From Roseibium porphyridii (GTDB lineage Bacteria > Pseudomonadota > Alphaproteobacteria > Rhizobiales > Stappiaceae), in the NCBI RefSeq assembly GCF_026191725.2, contig NZ_CP120863.1:4816001-4880000 (forward strand): DNA of 64,000 nucleotides, read 5' to 3'. Of this stretch, positions 8,999 to 18,080 are shown piece by piece. Both the position numbers and the translations under genes were made by a program. Every line of letters begins with the position of its first letter. Positions within the stretch are counted from its first letter, which is position 1. The notes beneath the pieces were generated by a model that saw nothing but the letters and a program-made list of their open reading frames with translations, ran no database searches and was not told the origin of the DNA.

Positions 8999-10459
8999 AT
9001 GCAGGTTCAGAACCTAGCAAGCTCGGATCAATGGGATCGTGTAAAGAAGGAATTGAGAAACGAACTGGGAGATGATGTTTTTTCCAACTGGTTCGGACGC
9101 GTAAAACACGAAGAGACGACAGGCGACGCAGTTCGACTGTCTGTTCCAACCCGTTTTCTCAAAAGCTGGATCCAAAGCAACTACGAAAAACAACTCGTTG
9201 GACTTTGGAAACGCGAACAGGGTGAAATCAACCGCATTGAACTAACCGTTCGCGGCGCGTTGCGCCCCCGGCAGATTAGCAAGACCCCACCAAAAGCTAT
9301 CACCGCTCGCAGGATCAGTGGTCGTCCGGCCCCATTCAGCAGTACGCCGCAATTCGGCTCGACTGTCGGCACTGCTGCCATCCCCTGTCTGGCGGACACA
9401 GGTGAAGACGCTGCAACCGATTTCCTGAGCGGCGCAGCTCTGAACCCGAAACTTACTTTCGACACGTTCGCTGAAGGCGCTTCAAACAGCCTTGCCTGCG
9501 CTGCCGTGCGCCAGATGGCTGCGGGCCACGAAGGCACGCTGGACCTTCTCTACATTCATTCAACGACCGGGATCGGCAAAACTCATCTGCTGCAGGCAGC
9601 GGCAACCGAGGCGCGAAAAACCGGACGTCAGGTCGCGTATCTGTCTGCAGAGTTCTTCATGTACCATCTGGTACCTGCACTTCGGACCCCGGCCTTCCCA
9701 GTGCTCCGTCAGGCCATGAGATCCATCGATCTGCTTCTGGTGGACGACCTTCAGTTTCTCCATGGCAAGCAGGCCCATGGGGAATTCAGCAAGACACTCG
9801 AGCTGCTGATGGAATCTCCCTCCCAAATCATCATGGCGTCTGATCGCGCTCCGGAGGATCTCGATACATTGGGACACGGCCTGCGCCAACGGATCCAGAG
9901 GGGTCAGGTTGTCGGCATCCAGTCGACGGACTATGCGTTGCGTCATGACATCTTGAGAAAACGGATCGCCTCTGCGCGGCGGACACATCCCGGCTTCTCC
10001 GTGCCAGAGGAGGTTACCGACTATATTGCACGGTACGTCATCTCTTCTGCACGCGACCTGGAAGGTGCCCTGAACAGGCTGTTCGCACATAACCAATTGA
10101 CCAAACAGTCCGTAACAATGGAGCTTGCGGAAAAAACCCTGCATGATCTGGTTCGGATAGGCGAGCCGCGCTCAATCAAGGTTGAGGAAATTCAGCAGGT
10201 CGTCTGCAAGCATTTCAGTGTCACGAAGGCAGACCTTCTGTCGTCCTGCCGCGCTCGCACGCTGGTGCGTCCACGCCAGATCGCGATGTATATCGCAAAG
10301 GTCATGACAGGGCGGTCTTTGCCGGAAATTGGCCGCAGGTTCGGCAATCGCGACCACACGACTGTGTTGCATGCTGTCCGGAAAATTGAAGCCATGGTGA
10401 AGGACGACAACGTGCTTGCCCAGGAAGTCGAACTCCTGAAACGTCTGATTCACACCTGA
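8999..10459 (+). CDS. dnaA: Chromosomal replication initiator protein DnaA
   Basis: 486 residues with the four DnaA domains. Domain I (about 1-85) is seen as WDRVKKELRNELGDDVF and LSVPTRFLKSWI. A short linker follows, then AAA+ domain III (about 140-375) with Walker A TTGIGKTH (G191, G193, K194, T195), Walker B VDD (248-250), sensor ASDRAPEDL and RDLEGALNRL. DNA-binding domain IV (about 390-486) has RPRQIAMYIAK and the signature GNRDHTTVLHAVRKIE (from G449). The first Walker A Gly is absent, as I recall for rhizobial DnaA; the second Gly of the usual GGRDH is Asn450. An ATG at 8987 is in frame, but ATG 8999 has GGAGG at 5 bp spacing and is preferred. dnaN, recF and gyrB are not adjacent. Confidence 0.93.
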   Translation: MQVQNLASSDQWDRVKKELRNELGDDVFSNWFGRVKHEETTGDAVRLSVPTRFLKSWIQSNYEKQLVGLWKREQGEINRIELTVRGALRPRQISKTPPKAITARRISGRPAPFSSTPQFGSTVGTAAIPCLADTGEDAATDFLSGAALNPKLTFDTFAEGASNSLACAAVRQMAAGHEGTLDLLYIHSTTGIGKTHLLQAAATEARKTGRQVAYLSAEFFMYHLVPALRTPAFPVLRQAMRSIDLLLVDDLQFLHGKQAHGEFSKTLELLMESPSQIIMASDRAPEDLDTLGHGLRQRIQRGQVVGIQSTDYALRHDILRKRIASARRTHPGFSVPEEVTDYIARYVISSARDLEGALNRLFAHNQLTKQSVTMELAEKTLHDLVRIGEPRSIKVEEIQQVVCKHFSVTKADLLSSCRARTLVRPRQIAMYIAKVMTGRSLPEIGRRFGNRDHTTVLHAVRKIEAMVKDDNVLAQEVELLKRLIHT

Positions 10460-10568
10460 CCAGATCCGGGGTCGCTCCCGGCAGACTGCGCAATCGGGGC
10501 CATCCGATTGCGCACAAACTTCCGGCGGCAGCTAAAGCCTGCCGGTTCATCTAAACCTCCCTCTCCTT

Positions 10569-10596
10569 AAAGCCGCCATAGCGGCTTTCTTTTTTG
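10569..10596 (+). terminator. Rho-independent terminator after dnaA
   Basis: Perfect 8-bp stem AAAGCCGC/GCGGCTTT with a CATA loop (10569-10588) followed by CTTTTTTGG. A strong classical terminator 110 bp after the dnaA stop. Confidence 0.92.
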
Positions 10597-10791
10597 GTCA
10601 TTGACTCAGTCGAAGTCGGCGATTATTCACGGCTCCGGTTTGAGAACACCAGCCGCCCGCGGGCAATTGCCTTTGGTGAAGTTTCTCGCGCGACCCATTC
10701 GCGGACATGCATGAGCTTCCACAGGACTGTGCAGGCTGATGGCAATGCGGGCCCCGTCGACATCGCCTGCCTTTCTTGAAAGGTATATCTC

Positions 10792-11223
10792 ATGTCGCCT
10801 CCAAGCGTCGCTGACCTGAAAACTCAGGCGAAGCGGTTGCGCACCGCGCTCGCTGCCAAAGGCCAAACCGTTTCCCACAGCCAGGCACTGGAAATCTTGT
10901 CCGTGCAACATGGCTACAAGGACTGGAACACCGCCTGCGCGGCACTCTCGAAGCCAAACCCACTTTCCTTTTCCGTGTCGGACCGGGTGACGGGGACATA
11001 CATGCTTCAGCCCTTTGAAGGCGAAATCCTATCGCTTTCCAAGCTGGGATCGTCGGGGCAATACCGGATCACGCTTCAGTTCGACACACCGGTGGACGTT
11101 GTAACATTCGACAGCTTCTCCTCATTCCGCAGCCGCGTTACCTGCGTGATTACGGCAGATGGTGTCGCAGTTAAAAAAACCTCCAATGGTGAACCATATC
11201 TGCGACTGAAGACATCAGGCTGA
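10792..11223 (+). CDS. Small glyoxalase-related (Glyoxalase_8-like) domain protein
   Basis: 143 residues. The N-terminal segment LKTQAKRLRTALAAKGQ, then SHSQALEILSVQHGYKDWN, matches a short helical domain that I know from proteins annotated as glyoxalase-related (often at the N-terminus of bleomycin/glyoxalase-fold proteins). The remaining ~90 residues look beta-rich but lack obvious metal ligands, so no enzyme activity is claimed. A GAAAGG ribosome site lies before the ATG. It sits alone between dnaA and a caspase-fold gene on the same strand. Domain recognition is moderate; function is unknown. Confidence 0.65.
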   Translation: MSPPSVADLKTQAKRLRTALAAKGQTVSHSQALEILSVQHGYKDWNTACAALSKPNPLSFSVSDRVTGTYMLQPFEGEILSLSKLGSSGQYRITLQFDTPVDVVTFDSFSSFRSRVTCVITADGVAVKKTSNGEPYLRLKTSG

Positions 11224-11423
11224 CGTCCGATACCAATGCACGGTGCGACATTGCGTTCGCGCAAGGGCCGCACCGTGCCGTCGTCCTTCGTCAGATCGGA
11301 CCTGAAAACCTGCGTGAGCCATGGCATAGTAACCTTTGAGACAACTTGAAGGACTTGGCACACCGACCCGTCGGCAGCGGTGTCTTTGGCCAAATCCGTA
11401 CCCGTGACCCAAGGACGTCAGAC

Positions 11424-13190
11424 ATGACCGAGCAGATCGCCGCTGCCTCGAAGCTGTTTTACCGGCTTCACTTTTTATGCGTCTTGTTCGCGTTGCTGGC
11501 GACACCCCTGGTCTCCACCGCCGCTGCTTCTGTCATGCCAGGCGGAAATTCCGGCTGGTTGGTGGTGGCCAGCCGGCCTGATGCAAATTCCGCAATTTCG
11601 CTGGCAAGCGGGTTTGCCAACCGCTTTCCGCAAGTCACCGTCTTTCAATCCAACAACGGCTGGTATGCCGTAACGCTAGGCTGGATGAGACAGCCCGCCG
11701 GAAATTCTTATAAGGCCCGTCTGGTTTCTACTGGGGTCATTCCTGGCGACAGCTATTTTCACAACGGCCAGCGGTTTCAATTCGCAGTCTGGTCCGCAAC
11801 CGGCATGACAGGCGGGGCCTCGCAGGCCCTCTTTGCTGCGACGGCACTGCAACAAGGCGCAACGCCCTCGCCAGGGCGACCATCTTCCCAGGCATATGTC
11901 AGTGGCCTCGATCCCCGTGGCGACAATTACCTTTCACTGCGCACAGGTCCCGGGTCGCGTTATCAGGAAATCGCGCGCATGGCCCCCAATACGCCGCTGA
12001 CAATCCTGGGTCGCAATGGTTCCTGGCTCAATGTCGCAATGGCAAACGGGCGCAGCGGTTGGGCCTACAGCAAGTACGTAGCCACAGCGCCCTCGTATGC
12101 GCCCTCACCGCAACCACCTGTCATTGCGCCTCCTCCGGTCACATCGCCGACAATTGCAAAACGGTCGATCGCACCTCCTCGCCCTGGCGTTGTCGGCGAT
12201 TTGAGCGACAGTGGCGACAGCTTTCTATCGCTGCGAACAGGTGCTGGATCCCGTCATACGGAAATTGCGCGCTTACTTGAGGGGACCGGGGTTTCTATGC
12301 TTGCCCAGCAGGGCGCCTGGTTCGAAATCGAGCTTTCCAACGGCATGCGAGGCTGGGCACACGGCCGGTATCTTGCAGCTGCCAAGCCTCCCTCGTCCGG
12401 AGCTGGAACTCCAGGTATTCCGACCATCGGCCCCGGTGCAAAAACACGTCCACCTGCCTCATCCCCGAATTTGCCTGACCTGTCGTCATTGCCCGACGGA
12501 AAGCGCGTTGCTCTGGTCATCGGCAATTCGGCCTATGAGAACACAACTCCTTTGCCCAATCCGAAGAACGACGCGGCAGGTCTGACGGCTTCCCTGAAAC
12601 GGCTTGGCTTTACAGTCATCCTTGGTCTCGACCAAAGCAAGGTCGCCATGGAAAGCACCATCAGATCCTTTGTGCGAAACATTCAGGACGCTGATGTTGC
12701 GCTCTTTTTCTATGCCGGCCATGCCATGCAAATGGATGGCAGAAACTTTCTCATCCCAATCGATGCCAAGCTTGAAGACGCAACCGCAGTCGATTTTGAG
12801 ACAATCGAACTCGGCACAGTCCTGAACTACATGAACGCCCCCGGTCGGCTGTCGATCGCTTTGCTCGACGCCTGTCGGGACAATCCCCTGTCCAGACGAT
12901 TTCGGACCCTTAGCCGCAGTGCCTCTGTTGGCCGCGGTCTCGCAGCACCCCGTGCGGGCGATGGCAATATCCTGATCGGATTTGCGACCGCCCCTGGTGA
13001 TGTCGCCCTGGACGGGGAAGGCCAGAACAGCCCATTTACCGAGGCCCTGCTGAAACATATCGAAACGCCGGCGCTGGAAATTGAAATCATGCTCAAGCGC
13101 GTCAAGGCCGACGTTTACGCTACCACGCAAGGCTCGCAATCTCCCTGGCACAATTCAGCACTGCGCCGCGAATTCTATTTTTCAAAGTAA
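11424..13190 (+). CDS. Exported caspase-family (peptidase C14) protein with two SH3 domains
   Basis: 588 residues from ATG 11424 (AAGGA site 8 bp upstream); the frame extends 26 codons further, but the signal peptide (about 1-36, LCVLFALLATPLVSTAAAS) fits this start. Next comes a region with WLVVASRP and NGWYAVTLGW that resembles SPOR-like sequence repeats, two bacterial SH3 domains (about 160-212 and 255-312, each with LSLRTG.GSR..EIAR), a Pro-rich linker and a caspase p20-like domain (about 350-588). The catalytic dyad is present: H433 in FFYAGHA and C484 in LLDACRDNP. Likely periplasmic, with SH3 domains binding peptidoglycan. Substrate unknown. A second caspase-fold protein lies at 25.9 kb. 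Confidence 0.88.
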   Translation: MTEQIAAASKLFYRLHFLCVLFALLATPLVSTAAASVMPGGNSGWLVVASRPDANSAISLASGFANRFPQVTVFQSNNGWYAVTLGWMRQPAGNSYKARLVSTGVIPGDSYFHNGQRFQFAVWSATGMTGGASQALFAATALQQGATPSPGRPSSQAYVSGLDPRGDNYLSLRTGPGSRYQEIARMAPNTPLTILGRNGSWLNVAMANGRSGWAYSKYVATAPSYAPSPQPPVIAPPPVTSPTIAKRSIAPPRPGVVGDLSDSGDSFLSLRTGAGSRHTEIARLLEGTGVSMLAQQGAWFEIELSNGMRGWAHGRYLAAAKPPSSGAGTPGIPTIGPGAKTRPPASSPNLPDLSSLPDGKRVALVIGNSAYENTTPLPNPKNDAAGLTASLKRLGFTVILGLDQSKVAMESTIRSFVRNIQDADVALFFYAGHAMQMDGRNFLIPIDAKLEDATAVDFETIELGTVLNYMNAPGRLSIALLDACRDNPLSRRFRTLSRSASVGRGLAAPRAGDGNILIGFATAPGDVALDGEGQNSPFTEALLKHIETPALEIEIMLKRVKADVYATTQGSQSPWHNSALRREFYFSK

Positions 13191-13201
13191 AGCGTCACTG
13201 C

Positions 13202-14059
13202 TTAGCGCAAACGTGCCATCACGAGATGCCCGGGGACGGGTTCGCCTTCCTCAAGGCGAACCGTAATGGGCTCCATGGCAAGAACATCAAAACCGGCTGT
13301 GCCAAGACCTGCGAGGACGTAAGTTTCGCTTTGGGCAAACCGGTTCTTGGGTCCGACCATATATGGCCGACCCGCCAGCGTCTCATCAGGGAGCGTTTCC
13401 GTGGAAAATGTCAGGTATCCACGCGTATTCAGCCGGCTTGACACACCGTTTAGGAACGGTTCGATCGCCCCCAGATACGGCAGCACGTCCGTGGCGGCGA
13501 TCAGATCCCAGTGCGGCCTGCAACCGTCCTCATCTTCAAAATCCGTCAGAAACTCAACAGCTTCACCAACGTAAAGGTCATCATAGACCTCTCGGTCATA
13601 GGCCAATTCTACAATGCGTTCCGACAGATCGACCCCTGTCCGATGATGTGTGCAATCTGCAAGAGAGACACCTGTCAATCCAGTGCCGCAACCAAGGTCA
13701 AGCATGCGCTCGAATGGGCCAATTCCCAGACGGTCGATCAGGTCGCGCACCAACAAAGGCACGCAGTACCCCAGTTCATCGACCAGGATCTCATCGAAGA
13801 CATCCGCGTGCTGATCAAAGAGGGTCGCCACATAGGCGTCAGGCATTTTTTGAGGGGAGTTTTCAGCGCCCATGGCCGCAAGACGTATGGTGACGCCTCC
13901 CGTGTCCTGCGGATCTAGCGACAAAGCCAATCGGAAGGCAGCTTCTGCACCGGTCAGATCACCGGATTTTTGAAGCTCGAGACCTTTGTTGTACGCTTCA
14001 GCCAGGGCTTCGTTGTCTGCCTCATCGCTTTTTGCCGGCGTGTTGTCATCATCGCTCAT
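13202..14059 (-). CDS. TPR-containing class I SAM-dependent methyltransferase
   Basis: 285 residues from an ATG preceded by a perfect AAGGAG at 5 bp spacing (an ATG 33 bp upstream is in frame but lacks such a site). Residues ~15-50 form a TPR-like pair of helices (GLELQKSGDLTGAEAAFRLA). The methyltransferase part has motif I LDLGCGTGLTG (about residue 135) and GVDLSERIVE as motif II. It resembles proteins annotated as predicted TPR methyltransferases in Rhizobiales. The methyl acceptor is unknown. Convergent with the caspase gene, stop codons 11 bp apart; same strand as the SRAP gene upstream with a 60-bp gap, so possibly co-transcribed. Confidence 0.82.
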   Translation of the reverse strand: MSDDDNTPAKSDEADNEALAEAYNKGLELQKSGDLTGAEAAFRLALSLDPQDTGGVTIRLAAMGAENSPQKMPDAYVATLFDQHADVFDEILVDELGYCVPLLVRDLIDRLGIGPFERMLDLGCGTGLTGVSLADCTHHRTGVDLSERIVELAYDREVYDDLYVGEAVEFLTDFEDEDGCRPHWDLIAATDVLPYLGAIEPFLNGVSSRLNTRGYLTFSTETLPDETLAGRPYMVGPKNRFAQSETYVLAGLGTAGFDVLAMEPITVRLEEGEPVPGHLVMARLR

Positions 14060-14119
14060 CGGAACTCCTTCGAGCCCCTCCCCTACAAGCATCCATTGCG
14101 CTTTGCACGGGAAATCTCC

Positions 14120-14872
14120 TCAAAACAGGTCCAGCTGGCTGTCATCCTTGGCAGGTTTTGACGGCTTGGGTTCTTCGGACCTCCCGGGCGCCAGAACCAT
14201 CTCGTCTTCGCCGACAGGCCGCTGAACGTCTTCATCGTCATTGACGACCTTGTTCACCCGCGTTGAAACAGGATCAGCGACCAGAAAGTCATCCTCAACC
14301 GGAACCAGAAGTTTCTTCGCCTCACGCACATCCACATTGGCCGTATCGAGCCACACATCAAAAACCTCCGGCTTCAGAATGGCGGGCATTCGATGATGAA
14401 TGCCAGACATCATCCGATTGGATTGCATGGTCAGGATTGCACCGCTGTCCATGTCGCCGCCATCGGGGTCTGACCAGGTATCCCAAAGGCCTGCAAATGC
14501 CATGAGATCGCCTTTGGCAGGGTGGATCCAATAAGGTTGCTTGCCTTCCGGGGTTCTGCGCCATTCATAAAAACCTGACGCAGGGATCAGGCAACGGTGA
14601 TGCCTCATCGCTGCGCGGAACGAAGGTTTTTCCGCTGCTGTCTCTGCCCTTGCATTGATCAGCAGCGTAAAGTTTGCGGGATCCTTGACCCAGGACGGTA
14701 TCAGTCCCCAACGCAAAAGGTGAAACCGACGCTTACCGAAGTCCTGGCGGACGATCGCCAGTGGTTGAGTTGGTGCAATGTTGTATCGGGGTGGAAAGTT
14801 CGGCTGGTCCAAATATTCAAAAAAACTCCGAACGGCGTCCGGCGGCGTAGTGAGGGCAAGTCGGCCGCACAT
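14120..14872 (-). CDS. SOS response-associated peptidase YedK / HMCES (SRAP) family protein
   Basis: 250 residues. SRAP proteins crosslink to abasic sites in single-stranded DNA through Cys2 exposed after Met removal. Cys2 is present (MCGRLAL), as are the DNA-contacting RYNIAPTQP, the Asn in LLINARAE, the Glu of ASGFYEW and the His of IHHRMPAIL, which complete the active site. The C-terminal ~40 residues are acidic, then Lys/Pro-rich, and look disordered. Family and catalytic residues are clear. Located upstream of the TPR methyltransferase on the same strand. Confidence 0.92.
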   Translation of the reverse strand: MCGRLALTTPPDAVRSFFEYLDQPNFPPRYNIAPTQPLAIVRQDFGKRRFHLLRWGLIPSWVKDPANFTLLINARAETAAEKPSFRAAMRHHRCLIPASGFYEWRRTPEGKQPYWIHPAKGDLMAFAGLWDTWSDPDGGDMDSGAILTMQSNRMMSGIHHRMPAILKPEVFDVWLDTANVDVREAKKLLVPVEDDFLVADPVSTRVNKVVNDDEDVQRPVGEDEMVLAPGRSEEPKPSKPAKDDSQLDLF

Positions 14873-14997
14873 TTTAGGTATCCCCTATCCGGAACCGGTT
14901 CGTGTTCAGAACACGGCGCTACAAGTTGATGCCAAGTTAGGCAATTGGAAACAAAAAAGAAGTAGTCTGAGCATCAAGTCAATAACGGGGGTCGGGT

Positions 14998-15510
14998 ATG
15001 GAGTGTTTGGATCCAGTTTTGGGCGCCGGGGAGCTGGCAGCCGAAAGGCTGGAACAGGCGAATATCAATCCCCAGACTGGTTTGGCCACGGACTATCTCA
15101 ATCATTTCAACGAAGTGATGATGTTGCTGGAAATGCTTCCGGCTATGCCTGATTGCGCCGAAGATGTTCTTGATTGGGAACCCCTGGACTATGAAGGTCA
15201 TTTCGAAAACTCGACCTTCAAGGACAAGAACCTGGCCATTGCGGCCTATCACGCCGCGCCCAATTACCTGCGTGAGCATCTGGAAGCACAGGTCGCAGAC
15301 ATCAACAATCTGGTGGGTGAAATACAGAGCCAGCTTCGCGAAGCGGCCGACCCTGCCGCTGTTGCCGCAGAAATCGCGGATAGAGCGACCCATGAGATCA
15401 AACCTCTGATATCTGTTGCCGGTGCGGTGATCCACGGTCATGTTGAGCCAGAAGCAACCCAACATGAAGGCGACGGTGCTCAGGCGGAAATTGACGCCCT
15501 GTTCGCCTGA
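14998..15510 (+). CDS. Conserved hypothetical protein, alpha-helical
   Basis: 170 residues, acidic, predicted mostly helical, with no signal peptide or membrane segment and no motif that I can name. The ATG at 14998 follows GGGGGTCGGGT. The Nudix gene starts 26 bp after its stop, so the two may form one transcript. Codon use looks like that of its neighbours. I recall similar proteins in Rhizobiales next to Nudix genes, but have no function for them. Confidence 0.6.
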   Translation: MECLDPVLGAGELAAERLEQANINPQTGLATDYLNHFNEVMMLLEMLPAMPDCAEDVLDWEPLDYEGHFENSTFKDKNLAIAAYHAAPNYLREHLEAQVADINNLVGEIQSQLREAADPAAVAAEIADRATHEIKPLISVAGAVIHGHVEPEATQHEGDGAQAEIDALFA

Positions 15511-15536
15511 TCCGATTTACAGTCTCAGGCCATTGA

Positions 15537-15959
15537 ATGTCCCGGTTCTATCCAGATGCGCCCCGTGTCGGTGTCAGTGTATTGTGCCTTAAAGATAACA
15601 AGGCCCTCATGATCAAGCGCGGCAAGGAGCCTTATCTCGGCCATTGGAGCCTTCCCGGCGGTCTTGTTGAATTGGGCGAGACCCTGAAACAAGCTGCCGC
15701 AAGAGAACTGCTTGAAGAAACCGGTGTTCAAGCCGCTCTCGGGGAACCGGTTGAGACTTTCGACTCCATTGACCGGGACGAGCACGGAAAGGTGGTGACT
15801 CATTTCATCCTGACAGTCTTCCGTGGCAGCTATCTCTCCGGATCGGCGCTCGCCGGTGACGACGCCGCTGATGTTGCGTGGGTTCACACCGATGATCTGG
15901 AAAACAGACCGACAACGCCCGGTACGCCGGAACGAATACGGCGGCTGATGCTGGTCTGA
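15537..15959 (+). CDS. Nudix hydrolase
   Basis: 140 residues. The full Nudix box is present: GGLVELGETLKQAAAREL followed by LEETGV (about residues 40-63), i.e. G-x5-E-x7-R-E-L-x-E-E-x-G-V, so a metal-dependent nucleoside diphosphate-X hydrolase is expected. Starts MSRFYPDAPRVGVSVLCL; the ending is typical of ADP-ribose pyrophosphatase-like small Nudix enzymes, but the substrate cannot be told. Same orientation and closely spaced after the helical hypothetical protein. Confidence 0.92.
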   Translation: MSRFYPDAPRVGVSVLCLKDNKALMIKRGKEPYLGHWSLPGGLVELGETLKQAAARELLEETGVQAALGEPVETFDSIDRDEHGKVVTHFILTVFRGSYLSGSALAGDDAADVAWVHTDDLENRPTTPGTPERIRRLMLV

Positions 15960-16066
15960 CGTTCTGCCCACGCGCTTCACGCAGCTTTGCAGTGACTGTG
16001 ATTCCATTTCCGCTGAAAAATATCGGACGATGGCGCGGAACCAACTTGCGTCTCGGAGACACGACC

Positions 16067-17095
16067 ATGTGGCCATTTGGAACTACTGGAGCAACGCTCC
16101 TGCGATCCATGACACTTGTCAGCCTTCTCGCCCTCACCTTTGTCAGTTCAGGTCATGCCAGTCCTGAACGATGGCAGCGGGGCGGTTTTACCACCGACTT
16201 TTCAAAATCCACCGTCGACTTCAAAGACATCTTTTCCGGCGGTCCACCGAAAGACGGTATACCGTCGATCGATGAGCCGCGATTTGAATCGGCCAGTTCG
16301 ATAACCTGGCTGGACGGCAGGGAACCGGTGATCCGTCTGGAACACGGTGACGTTGTTAAGGCCTATCCGCTGCAGATCCTCATCTGGCACGAAATTGTCA
16401 ATGATCGCATCGGCGATCTCCCGGTTGCGGTTACATATTGTCCACTCTGCAACTCCTCCATTGTTTTCGACCGCAGGCTTGATGGCGAATTGCTGGACTT
16501 CGGAACAACCGGTCTTTTGCGCAATTCCGACCTTGTGATGTATGACCGCCAATCCGAGACATGGTGGCAGCAGTTTACGGGCGAAGGAATTGTTGGGACG
16601 CATGCCGGCCGGGAGCTGAAAATGATCCCATCGCGGGTCGTTGCCTTTGCAGACTTCAAGGAAGCACATCCGAATGCCGAGGTCCTTGCACGGCCCGTAC
16701 CTGCAAGACGCAACTATGGCCACAATCCCTATCTCGGGTATGACAGCCGCTCTGCGCCTTATCCGCTCTATAAAGGCGATCTGCCGGACAATATAAATCC
16801 GATGGCAAGGGTGGTGATCCTCCATGACGGCGACACGCTTTTTGCAGCAACGCTGGAGCATATCCGCCAGAACGGAACGCTTGAGTTTGCAGATAACGTA
16901 TCGCTGCGCTGGACAGGTGAAGTTTCCTCTATCCTGGACAAAGGCAAAACCGATGCGGGCCGCGCGGTCGGTTCTGTTGAAGCTGTGAAGACCTCAGGGG
17001 CCGATGAAGTGCCGCTTGTTCATGACGTGACTTTCGCCTTCGTGGTGCACGCCTTTCACCCTCAACTGCCAATTCTTGGGATCAAATCACCATAG
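16067..17095 (+). CDS. Exported DUF3179 domain protein
   Basis: 342 residues from ATG 16067 (GGAG 8 bp upstream); the frame extends 25 codons but the signal peptide (about 1-32, SLLALTFVSSGHAS) fits this start. The mature part matches DUF3179: AYPLQILIWHEIVND, VTYCPLCNSSIVFDR with two Cys in CPLC, then FGTTGLLRNSDLVMYDRQ and TWWQQFTGEGIVG. The conserved CPLC and several His suggest a metal or redox site, but the family function is unknown. Likely periplasmic. Confidence 0.85.
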   Translation: MWPFGTTGATLLRSMTLVSLLALTFVSSGHASPERWQRGGFTTDFSKSTVDFKDIFSGGPPKDGIPSIDEPRFESASSITWLDGREPVIRLEHGDVVKAYPLQILIWHEIVNDRIGDLPVAVTYCPLCNSSIVFDRRLDGELLDFGTTGLLRNSDLVMYDRQSETWWQQFTGEGIVGTHAGRELKMIPSRVVAFADFKEAHPNAEVLARPVPARRNYGHNPYLGYDSRSAPYPLYKGDLPDNINPMARVVILHDGDTLFAATLEHIRQNGTLEFADNVSLRWTGEVSSILDKGKTDAGRAVGSVEAVKTSGADEVPLVHDVTFAFVVHAFHPQLPILGIKSP

Positions 17096-17133
17096 CGCTT
17101 GCAGCAGGCAGCTCACTTGCGCATGATCCGCTC

Positions 17134-17544
17134 ATGAAGAACGGATGCAAGCGATTTGCCTCGGCCCGTGCCGCCCTTTTTGCGATTCTATTGCTGTCGT
17201 TACCTTCAGAAGTTGTATTGGCGCAGGAGAGTTCTCTTGACGAGCCGCCGTTCGAGCAGCAGTTGATGCGCTTGTCTGAAATCTTCGGTGCGCTTCATTT
17301 TCTCAGGCCGTTGTGCGGTGAAAATGACACCCCGAGCTGGCGGGACCAGATGGAAGACTTTCTGGACGCTGAAACGCTGGACGAAAACCGACGCCGACGC
17401 TTTATCGAACGTTTTAACCAAGGTTATCGTGGCTTTTCAGTTGCTTACCGGGACTGTACAGACGCTGCGCGTATCGCAATGGGACAGTACCTGAGCGAAG
17501 GCGAAACAATTATCACCGACGTCACCAGTCGATACGGCCGATAA
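17134..17544 (+). CDS. TIGR02301 family exported protein
   Basis: 136 residues with a signal peptide (about 1-30, AALFAILLLSLP then SEVVLA). The mature part, with RLSEIFGALHFLRPLCG and RFNQGYRGFSVAYRDCT, matches an alphaproteobacterial family of unknown function that I know as TIGR02301; two Cys could form a disulfide. Starts 38 bp after the DUF3179 stop, so it is probably in the same transcript. In rhizobia I recall this family close to Nudix genes, as here. Confidence 0.75.
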   Translation: MKNGCKRFASARAALFAILLLSLPSEVVLAQESSLDEPPFEQQLMRLSEIFGALHFLRPLCGENDTPSWRDQMEDFLDAETLDENRRRRFIERFNQGYRGFSVAYRDCTDAARIAMGQYLSEGETIITDVTSRYGR

Positions 17545-17733
17545 TTCCACAGAAAACTTTCAAAAGTTACGACTTCGTAAACCTTTTCCATCAAATTTGT
17601 GGGTGGACGTTAAGTTTGCGTTCACGGTTACTTATCAGCGCGGTACGCCGTGCTAGGATCGAAACACAAGATTCGGGGCAGGAACACGCTGGGGTTGTTA
17701 CGCAGCGTACGGAGAGAACCGGTAAGGAAGCGA

Positions 17734-18006
17734 ATGATAAACGACGATTATGCTGATGCGGCAATGGAAGCCGAATTTGCCGAAGACGAAGACATCAGGC
17801 GTGCTGCTCTGGGCTTCATTTCCGACGCATGGGCAGAAGCCATTGCCAATGGTGTCGACGCAGACGCAGTCGCGCATGCGGCAATGTTCACAGCCCTCGC
17901 GGATCTCGTTGCCGCCTATGGTGAAGATGCTGTTGCCAAGCTTGCCGAAGGACTGCCGGATCGCATCCTGCAAGGCGACTATACTGTGAACCGCGTCCTT
18001 CAATAG
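17734..18006 (+). CDS. Small conserved hypothetical protein
   Basis: 90 residues from ATG 17734, preceded by GGTAAGGAAG; an upstream in-frame ATG at 17650 has no ribosome site and its extension is Arg-rich and unlikely. Acidic and helical, with no signal or membrane segment. The segment AIANGVDADAVAHAAMFTAL, then ADLVAAYGEDAVAKLAEGLPDRI, looks like a small globular domain. No function recognised. Followed directly by a strong terminator. Confidence 0.65.
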   Translation: MINDDYADAAMEAEFAEDEDIRRAALGFISDAWAEAIANGVDADAVAHAAMFTALADLVAAYGEDAVAKLAEGLPDRILQGDYTVNRVLQ

Positions 18007-18026
18007 TCCGCCTGAGATTGAAGACG

Positions 18027-18053
18027 AAAAAGGCCGGATTGTCCGGCCTTTTT
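18027..18053. terminator. Bidirectional rho-independent terminator
   Basis: 11-bp perfect stem AAAAAGGCCGG/CCGGCCTTTTT with a 5-nt loop. The T-tracts on both strands serve the small hypothetical gene on the left (+) and the LysE-type gene on the right (-). Confidence 0.93.
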
Positions 18054-18080
18054 GATTCTGTCTCTCTTGGGCAAATACCC

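Noticed and set aside
8999..10459. Possibility that this dnaA is a diverged paralogue
   Set aside because: The missing first Walker A Gly made me suspect a paralogue, but domain I, domain IV and the C-terminal EVELLKRLI match the rhizobial main DnaA as I recall it.
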